A stretch of DNA of 12,667 nucleotides from Desulfobacterales bacterium. GTDB lineage: Bacteria; Desulfobacterota; Desulfobacteria; Desulfobacterales; JASFBJ01. The notes beneath the pieces are model-generated. The model worked only from the letters and a program-made list of their open reading frames with translations. It did not search any database and was not told where the DNA came from. The translations under genes were made by a program, and so were the position numbers. Below, piece after piece: positions 8,601-12,667 of this stretch. The stretch spans positions 1 through 12,667 of the forward strand of contig JASFBJ010000079.1 in the NCBI GenBank assembly GCA_030149585.1, written 5' to 3'. How positions within the stretch are numbered: the first letter of the stretch is position 1; every line of letters starts with the position of its first letter.

Positions 8601-9332
8601 TCTTCCTTTTAAAGAAAAACAGGTTTTTCCAAGACAGGCCCTAAAGGATATGGGCGCTAAACGATTTTTATCAAAATTGGCCTTTAAGTTAATTTGTTGC
8701 AAAAAGGGACTAATTCCGGGAGTTTTAATTTTTGCCTTGCCTATATTTAAAACCAGCTCTCCCTGGCGCAAAAGAAAATTTGCTTTGCCTGATAAATTGA
8801 TTTCCTGGAGTTTTGCCTGCATGGAGTTTGGTGCGTTTATGAAAGAAACTTTTCCTTTGTCAAGCTTAAGATCGTCAATTATAATATTCCAGGGATTGTC
8901 TTTTGCGACTGCTTTTTTAGTTTTTTCCTGCTGGGGAGAGGTGGCTTGCAGGGCATCTGCAAGGTCAAGTTCACCCTGTTTATTGATTTTTACCTTAATC
9001 CAGGGCTCTTTGATGATAATTATGTCTAATTGAATTACTCTTTCTAAAAGTTTTTGCCAGGACCACTTGACCCGTAAAGATTTAAAACCAGCAAGCTGAC
9101 CCGCGCCAGCGTCCTTAAGCACGCAATTTTGCAGTTCAAGTTGACCTTGAAAAATTGCAAGATGGAGCTTTTCAATGCTGATCTCACCGTTGATTTGCCG
9201 GTTAAGCCTGGTCTCAATTAGATTCAGAGCATGCGGGGTGTTTAAATAGAGCAGACCTGAACCAAGCAATATTAAACCCAGAACAAGGGCCATCCCAAAG
9301 CCAATGATAATTTTTTTAAATAAATTTTGCAT
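5691..9332 (-). CDS. tamB: TamB-like translocation/assembly protein with C-terminal TamB (DUF490) domain
   Basis: Large inner-membrane-anchored periplasmic protein of the TamB/AsmA-like bridge family, proposed to span the envelope and act in outer-membrane protein assembly or phospholipid transport. At 1213 residues it is close to E. coli TamB (about 1260). Residues 1-7 include two Lys, then a single membrane segment at about 8-28. The long middle is made of short beta-strand-rich repeats with many LSGK/LKG-type turns, as expected for a beta-taco groove. The C-terminal region from about 880 has the family features: the SDPPEEDGDILSLLLFGKT segment near 1080, LLAELIAG, a KITMGKKLSRRLTVKY segment, and a final YGGGLVLRIEFR. 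An acidic stretch (DDIDEQESDPD) lies inside it. No clear ribosome binding site precedes the ATG. It leads the operon and overlaps the Omp85 start by one base, implying a joint function. Confidence 0.9.
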   Translation of the reverse strand: MQNLFKKIIIGFGMALVLGLILLGSGLLYLNTPHALNLIETRLNRQINGEISIEKLHLAIFQGQLELQNCVLKDAGAGQLAGFKSLRVKWSWQKLLERVIQLDIIIIKEPWIKVKINKQGELDLADALQATSPQQEKTKKAVAKDNPWNIIIDDLKLDKGKVSFINAPNSMQAKLQEINLSGKANFLLRQGELVLNIGKAKIKTPGISPFLQQINLKANFDKNRLAPISFRACLGKTCFSLKGRIARVFSMPEFDLIADISGDLTEIQKKLQLPANISGKTIMYGKLKGSLENPAATIEINYSGGKLWDFPVGKAVANLTLNNRLLILNRFNAAIAGGKIDLAGQSDLKAALSVQDKKLSFDLNKIAYNFDLKAKNLQTGKVLSSDDFAGAVSGALSLKGTGLNPEKLKIAGRLKLTADEVVIKEKNHPLNFKLDANLQMNKGIIDLTELMARVKETFLTAKGTCNFKAKTFLSDINIKSPDLNQILSLFKIQGVVGGCKIAAKLSGSLQQPNANLLIEGYNLAYKDQYLEKLQIAAILIDKKIIIEQVQADLSAQEKILGSGWITSDRQFAFNLVSDGIYLKTVDPEKKLGIEKGQVFLRANGHGSIDNPRINGTASLKQLFFNGKAFDDFNLSFALNDHQAKITGRLNFDLNGLYNFKTKDFKADLFFQNTDISTYLAAAGRKELSGRLTGKIKATGNAGHTGDIKAKTDLSDISLLFNNRLLLESNDFKANFQNKTFSILQGKFSLLQDGWLTLSGKAKSNGPLDISLKGWIPLKTAYLFIKELEDIKPKNIQIEKLEGNLYISATLQGRLSHPKIQGVIDLEKIGMLIPGLEQRLEGINGTILLTPRQLEIKKALSGQMDEGSFELTGFLEMAKWQPQKADFLLTAHKIPVEVPDLLDLVFNTSLSIKGTKENPEIKGKIVLLDGTYYKDVKFNFLKGVGQKKRKFKQSYQNHDQSILNNLKLDIILKSHRPFKVDNNLAFLNLSPDLHVAGTASQPLISGRARVNSGKITYQKKDFIVRKGVVDFVDPYRLAPDLDILSDVKVRTWIISLKVSGTPENLLLTLSSDPPEEDGDILSLLLFGKTSQELIAGKSGGTQSTRQLLAELIAGTMGKDIKKAAGIDILEVETTEVGNNDDIDEQESDPDRVKITMGKKLSRRLTVKYAVESKNGELNQRAISEYKFSDQILFNGFQDNRGIYGGGLVLRIEFR

Positions 9333-9370
9333 ATTTTAAATATTAAAACCAAGTTTCAAGATATCTTTTA

Positions 9371-9379
9371 ATTATAGCA
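9371..9379 (-). promoter_or_regulatory. Extended -10 promoter for the tamB-Omp85 operon
   Basis: The minus strand reads TGCTATAAT, a perfect TATAAT with a TGn extension. Transcription would start near 9364, leaving a leader of about 32 bases to the tamB ATG at 9332. The hexamer 17 bases upstream (TATACT) is a poor -35 box, as extended -10 promoters tolerate. A 13-base dyad overlaps this element. Confidence 0.5.
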
Positions 9380-9386
9380 GCGCTAT
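9374..9386. promoter_or_regulatory. 13-base dyad overlapping the tamB promoter
   Basis: ATAGC at 9374-9378 and GCTAT at 9382-9386 form a perfect inverted repeat around AGC. It overlaps the -10 element and extends into its spacer, the position of a repressor operator. It is short, so chance is quite possible. No known regulator consensus is recognised. Confidence 0.25.
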
Positions 9387-9417
9387 CAATAAAAGTATAT
9401 CAGATAAAAATAATATA

Positions 9418-9447
9418 TTGACTATCTTTGAGTTTTACCGATATAAA
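9418..9447 (+). promoter_or_regulatory. Sigma-70 type promoter for hisS-aspS
   Basis: TTGACT at 9418-9423 (five of six to TTGACA) and TATAAA at 9442-9447 (five of six to TATAAT) are 18 bases apart; ATATAA one base earlier gives 17. Transcription would start near 9454, giving a leader of about 45 bases to the hisS ATG. The leader shows no T-box-like or attenuator structure that I can recognise. Confidence 0.55.
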
Positions 9448-9498
9448 AAAAGTTTTCGTTAATTTGCAATATTAAAAAAATAGTCGGGATTTAATATT

Positions 9499-10767
9499 AT
9501 GATTCAACTTATCAGAGGCTTTAAAGATATTTTGCCGGGAGAGGTAGAACTTTGGCAAAAAATTGAAGCTGTTGTTGCAGCCCTTTTTCAAGATTTCGGG
9601 TTTCATGAAATTCGTATCCCAATTATGGAAAAAACAGCTCTTTTTGCCAGAAGTATTGGTGAACATACCGATATTGTGGAAAAAGAGATGTATACCTTTC
9701 CGGATCGCAAGGGCGATTTAATAACTTTGCGGCCGGAGGCTACAGCTTCGGTGGTGCGAGCCTATATCCAGCATAAATTATACGCTAAAGAAGCAATTCA
9801 AAAGTTTTATACAATCGGCCCCATGTTCAGACGCGAAAGACCCCAAAAAGGAAGATATCGCCAGTTTTACCAGATTAATGCCGAGGTATTTGGAGTTGCC
9901 GCCCCTCAGATAGATGCTCAGCTTATTATTATGCTTAGCACGCTTTTGGATCGTCTTGAAGTTAAAAATACAACAGTGCATATCAACTCACTGGGATGTT
10001 TTGAATGCAGACCTGGATTTAAAGCAGCTTTAAAAGAATTTTTAGGCGAGTGCCAGGATCAGCTTTGCTTAGATTGTCTGCGCCGCATGGAAAAAAATCC
10101 ATTAAGAGTGCTGGACTGCAAAGTGCCGGACTGCAAAAAAGCCATGGAAAAGGCTCCAGTCCTTTTAGATTATCTATGCAGCCCCTGTCAGGAGCATTTT
10201 AAGCAAGTCCAAAAGCTTTTGAATATTTTTAAAATTTCTTATATAATAAATCAATATCTGGTCAGAGGGCTTGATTATTATAACAGAACCACCTTTGAAA
10301 TTCAAACCTCTGCCTTAGGCGCTCAAAGTGCTGTGGCTGGCGGCGGTCGTTATGATGGTCTTGTTAAAACACTGGGCGGATCTGATCAACCTGCAATTGG
10401 TTTTGCCATTGGGTTTGACCGGCTGGTGGAAATCATAAGGCAAAACTCTGAAATTCAAAAGGCCGGGCCGGATCTTTTTATAGCCGCACTGGGTGAAACC
10501 GCTAAAACCAAAGCCTTTGACTGGTTGATCAATTTTAATCTGGCTGGTTTGAAAACCGAAATGGAATTTAGCCAAAAAAGCTTAAAAACACAGATGAAAC
10601 GCGCTAACCGGATTGGGGCCAAACAAGTTCTTATCATAGGTGAAAATGAACTTGCCCGGGAAAGGGTAATTCTGCGGGATATGAGCACTAAAGAGCAAAT
10701 AATGATTCCCATCAGCAATCTGGTTGAACAGGTTTTAGCTCAATTTGGATTAAAAGGAGAAAATTAA
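9499..10767 (+). CDS. hisS: Histidyl-tRNA synthetase
   Basis: Class II synthetase that charges tRNA-His with histidine in the cytosol. The protein is 422 residues, normal for bacterial HisRS. It opens with RGFKDILPGE (6-15). It has the RPEATASVVRAY segment at 78-89, motif 2 around 107-130 (GPMFRRERPQKGRYRQFYQ), the histidine-specific LVRGLDYYNRTTFE at 254-267, GGGRYDGL at 281-288, and motif 3 GFAIGFDRL at 301-309, followed by the anticodon-binding domain from about 325. The region 167-230 contains nine Cys, mostly in CxxC-like pairs; this cysteine-rich segment is common in the HisRS branch of related bacteria and is not an anomaly. GGGA lies about 9 bases before the ATG. Its stop codon directly abuts the aspS start, so the two synthetases are co-transcribed. 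Confidence 0.97.
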   Translation: MIQLIRGFKDILPGEVELWQKIEAVVAALFQDFGFHEIRIPIMEKTALFARSIGEHTDIVEKEMYTFPDRKGDLITLRPEATASVVRAYIQHKLYAKEAIQKFYTIGPMFRRERPQKGRYRQFYQINAEVFGVAAPQIDAQLIIMLSTLLDRLEVKNTTVHINSLGCFECRPGFKAALKEFLGECQDQLCLDCLRRMEKNPLRVLDCKVPDCKKAMEKAPVLLDYLCSPCQEHFKQVQKLLNIFKISYIINQYLVRGLDYYNRTTFEIQTSALGAQSAVAGGGRYDGLVKTLGGSDQPAIGFAIGFDRLVEIIRQNSEIQKAGPDLFIAALGETAKTKAFDWLINFNLAGLKTEMEFSQKSLKTQMKRANRIGAKQVLIIGENELARERVILRDMSTKEQIMIPISNLVEQVLAQFGLKGEN

Positions 10768-10770
10768 TTG
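10755..10770 (+). promoter_or_regulatory. Ribosome binding site fixing the TTG start of aspS
   Basis: AGGAGA at 10755-10760 lies in the last hisS codons, 7 bases before the TTG at 10768-10770. The hisS TAA (10765-10767) is immediately followed by TTG with no gap. The strong site at optimal spacing is the reason to prefer TTG over the downstream ATG, and the layout suggests ribosomes pass from hisS to aspS. Confidence 0.6.
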
Positions 10771-12558
10771 ACAGATATATTAGGTGAAATGAGAAAAACC
10801 CATCACTGTTGTGAGATAGGATCTGATGATATCGGCAAACAGGTTGTGCTCATGGGCTGGGTACAGCGTCGCCGTGACCATGGGGGAGTAATCTTTGTGG
10901 ATTTACGTGATCGGCATGGGATAACCCAGGTGGTTTTTAATCCTGAAGAAAATCAGGCTATTCATGAAAAAGCCCATCTTATTCGCAGTGAATATGTGCT
11001 GGGAATTTTAGGCAAGGTTGCGCCAAGACCGGATGGAATGGTTAATACCAAATTAAAAACCGGTCAAATTGAGGTCATGGTTACGAAATTAAAGATATTA
11101 AATCCAGCCACTACACCTCCTTTTTTAATCGAAGACCAGGTGGATGCCTCGGAAAGTATTCGGCTTAAATACCGTTATCTGGATTTGCGACGGCCGGAAA
11201 TGCAGCAAAATCTTATCCTGCGCCATAAAGCAACGGCTTCAGTACGTAATTATTTAAATAATCTCGATTTTCTGGATATTGAAACCCCTGTTTTAACCAA
11301 AAGCACACCTGAAGGGGCCAGAGATTATCTGGTGCCAAGCCGGGTTAATCCAGGACAATTTTACGCTTTGCCCCAGTCTCCTCAACTTTTCAAGCAGCTT
11401 TTGATGGTTGCTGGATTTGACAAATATTATCAGATTGTGCGCTGCTTTCGGGATGAAGATCTCAGAGCTGACCGGCAACCAGAGTTTACCCAGGTCGACC
11501 TTGAACTCTCATTTGTTGGTAAAAAAGAAATCATGGAGGTTGCCGAAGGCATGATGGCGGCAATTTTTAAAGATGTGCTGGACCTTGGTTTAACTCATCC
11601 TTTTGAGCAGATCACCCATACTGAGGCCATTGATCGTTTTGGTCTGGACAAGCCAGACACCCGTTTTGATCTGGAGCTGAAAGATGTTTCAGATATTGTC
11701 AAAGGCTCTGATTTTAAAGTATTTTCATCGGTGGTAAAAAAGGGTGGAATCGTAAAAACATTAAACGCCAAAGGATGCATTGGCTTTTCCCGCAAAGAGA
11801 TTGACGATTTAACAAAATTCACAGCGATTTATAAAGCCAGGGGCCTTGCCTGGATAAAGGTAAAAGAGGATGCCTGGCAATCACCTATTGCCAAGTTTTT
11901 TTCTGATAACGAAAAAAAGCAACTTATTGAACGTATCAATATGGAACCTGGTGATCTGGTATTTTTTGTGGCAGACCAGCCCAAAATTACCAATGAGGCT
12001 CTGGGACATCTGCGAAATCATCTAGGGAAAAAACTTAACCTGATTGATAATGATCAATTTAATTTTCTTTGGGTCACTGATTTTCCCATGTTTGAATATG
12101 ACGAGCTTGAAAAACGTTATCAGGCCCTGCACCATCCCTTTACCGCTCCATTTGAAAAGGATTATGCATTACTTAAAACTGATCCTCTATCCGTTAAATC
12201 ACGGGCCTACGATCTTGTATTAAACGGGTTTGAGATAGGAGGCGGGAGTATCCGTATCCATCAGATTGATCTGCAAAAAAAAATATTCAGTGTCCTTGGA
12301 ATGGAACCTGAAACCTATACTGATAAATTTGGTTTTTTGCTTTCAGCCCTGGAAAGTGGTGCCCCGCCCCATGGCGGAATCGCCTTTGGACTTGATAGAC
12401 TGATAATGCTGCTTTGCCGATGCTCATCTATAAGGGATGTGATCCCTTTTCCCAAAACCCAAAAGGCAGCCTGTTTATTAACAAATGCGCCATCACCAAC
12501 CAGTAAAGAACAACTTGATGAACTGATGATAAAAATTAAATCAATTATAACTGAATAA
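10768..12558 (+). CDS. aspS: Aspartyl-tRNA synthetase, probably non-discriminating (Asp/Asn)
   Basis: Class II synthetase; this variant is predicted to load Asp on both tRNA-Asp and tRNA-Asn. The 596-residue length is typical of bacterial AspRS. Parts in order: an OB-fold anticodon-binding domain at about 8-110, motif 1 region around YRYLDLRRPE, QSPQLFKQLLM, motif 2 RCFRDEDLRADRQPEFTQ at about 225-241, an inserted GAD domain at roughly 290-420, FEIGGGSIRIH near 490 and motif 3 HGGIAFGLDRL near 535-548. His38 (in RRRDHGG) and Gly90 (in RPDGMVN) match the His/Gly pair of non-discriminating AspRS, where E. coli has Leu and Lys. The start is TTG immediately after the hisS stop, with AGGAGA 7 bases upstream. 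The ATG at 10789 is an alternative that fits the family N terminus, but its Shine-Dalgarno-like AGGTG is too close. Confidence 0.96.
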   Translation: MTDILGEMRKTHHCCEIGSDDIGKQVVLMGWVQRRRDHGGVIFVDLRDRHGITQVVFNPEENQAIHEKAHLIRSEYVLGILGKVAPRPDGMVNTKLKTGQIEVMVTKLKILNPATTPPFLIEDQVDASESIRLKYRYLDLRRPEMQQNLILRHKATASVRNYLNNLDFLDIETPVLTKSTPEGARDYLVPSRVNPGQFYALPQSPQLFKQLLMVAGFDKYYQIVRCFRDEDLRADRQPEFTQVDLELSFVGKKEIMEVAEGMMAAIFKDVLDLGLTHPFEQITHTEAIDRFGLDKPDTRFDLELKDVSDIVKGSDFKVFSSVVKKGGIVKTLNAKGCIGFSRKEIDDLTKFTAIYKARGLAWIKVKEDAWQSPIAKFFSDNEKKQLIERINMEPGDLVFFVADQPKITNEALGHLRNHLGKKLNLIDNDQFNFLWVTDFPMFEYDELEKRYQALHHPFTAPFEKDYALLKTDPLSVKSRAYDLVLNGFEIGGGSIRIHQIDLQKKIFSVLGMEPETYTDKFGFLLSALESGAPPHGGIAFGLDRLIMLLCRCSSIRDVIPFPKTQKAACLLTNAPSPTSKEQLDELMIKIKSIITE

Positions 12559-12572
12559 TTAAGATAATTTTC

Positions 12573-12601
12573 TTGACAATCACAACCAATTTTAATACAA
12601 A
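12573..12601 (+). promoter_or_regulatory. Sigma-70 type promoter for tRNA-Asn
   Basis: A perfect TTGACA at 12573-12578 is followed, 17 bases later, by TACAAA at 12596-12601 (four of six to TATAAT). The predicted start near 12608 is only a few bases before the mature tRNA 5' end at 12614. The tRNA can therefore be transcribed independently of aspS. No terminator hairpin is visible between aspS and this promoter, so read-through from aspS is also possible. Confidence 0.6.
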
Positions 12602-12613
12602 ACTATTTTTTCA

Positions 12614-12667
12614 TCCCCAGTAGCTCAGTTGGCAGAGCGAGTGGCTGTTAACCACTAAGTCCGCGGT
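12614..12667 (+). tRNA. tRNA-Asn (anticodon GTT), 5' part, cut by the window end
   Basis: The sequence follows a tRNA up to position 54. The acceptor strand TCCCCAG is at 12614-12620, then TA. The D arm is GCTC/GAGC around an 8-base loop AGTTGGCA. Base 26 is G. The anticodon stem AGTGG/CCACT encloses the loop CTGTTAA with anticodon GTT at 12647-12649. The variable loop AAGTC and the 5' half of the T stem CGCGG follow. The T loop, the 3' acceptor strand and any CCA lie beyond the window. The GTT anticodon reads AAC/AAU, hence asparagine. Its anticodon is also a GUN target for queuosine, linking it loosely to queD in the same window. It begins 55 bases after aspS. Confidence 0.95.

Noticed and set aside
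8650..9033. Plus-strand open frame of 127 codons inside the TamB gene
   Set aside because: Same reason: antisense shadow of the TamB N-terminal region, with no domain or start signal.
9998..10190. Cysteine-rich segment of HisRS as a possible novel zinc-binding insertion
   Set aside because: This pattern of CxxC-like pairs is familiar from many bacterial HisRS proteins of this branch, so it is a family trait and not unusual.
1..12667. CRISPR arrays, insertion sequences, prophage or defence genes
   Set aside because: No regular spaced repeats, transposase motifs, terminal inverted repeats or defence-type domains were seen; every long frame is a housekeeping or envelope gene.

Overview
The window is an AT-rich, densely coded bacterial chromosome segment with seven complete protein genes and one tRNA gene that runs off the right edge. 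No mobile elements, CRISPR arrays or phage genes were seen. The content points to a Gram-negative bacterium: an Omp85 outer-membrane barrel protein and a TamB-like protein are present. The hisS-aspS pair, a MenG/UbiE methyltransferase, an aspartyl-tRNA synthetase with non-discriminating signature residues and the overall composition fit an anaerobic member of the Desulfobacterota (old Deltaproteobacteria). That placement is inference, not proof.

Layout, left to right. (1) Positions 59-2055, minus strand: a three-gene unit read dnaJ, queD, ndk (chaperone, queuosine-precursor enzyme, nucleoside diphosphate kinase) with short gaps of 40 and 64 bases. The first 58 bases hold an imperfect 12-base tandem repeat that may belong to a further gene outside the window. 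(2) Positions 2056-2160: a compact divergent promoter region. (3) Positions 2161-2865, plus strand: a single menG/ubiE methyltransferase gene. (4) Positions 2893-9332, minus strand: a two-gene envelope operon, a 1213-residue TamB-like protein followed by a 932-residue Omp85 protein, joined by a one-base stop/start overlap. The Omp85 protein appears to carry seven POTRA-like modules rather than the five of standard BamA. (5) Positions 9333-9498: a divergent promoter region with recognisable signals on both strands. (6) Positions 9499-12558, plus strand: hisS and aspS directly abutting, with aspS starting at TTG. (7) Positions 12573-12667: a good promoter and the first 54 bases of tRNA-Asn(GTT).

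Two functional stories stand out. First, AspRS carries the His and Gly signature of non-discriminating enzymes, which charge Asp onto both tRNA-Asp and tRNA-Asn, and the next gene is tRNA-Asn. This predicts that Asn-tRNA is made indirectly through a GatCAB amidotransferase encoded elsewhere. Second, the TamB-Omp85 operon looks like a dedicated envelope-spanning pair with an unusually long periplasmic arm. Most of the rest is ordinary housekeeping, and no clearly new system can be claimed from this sequence alone.
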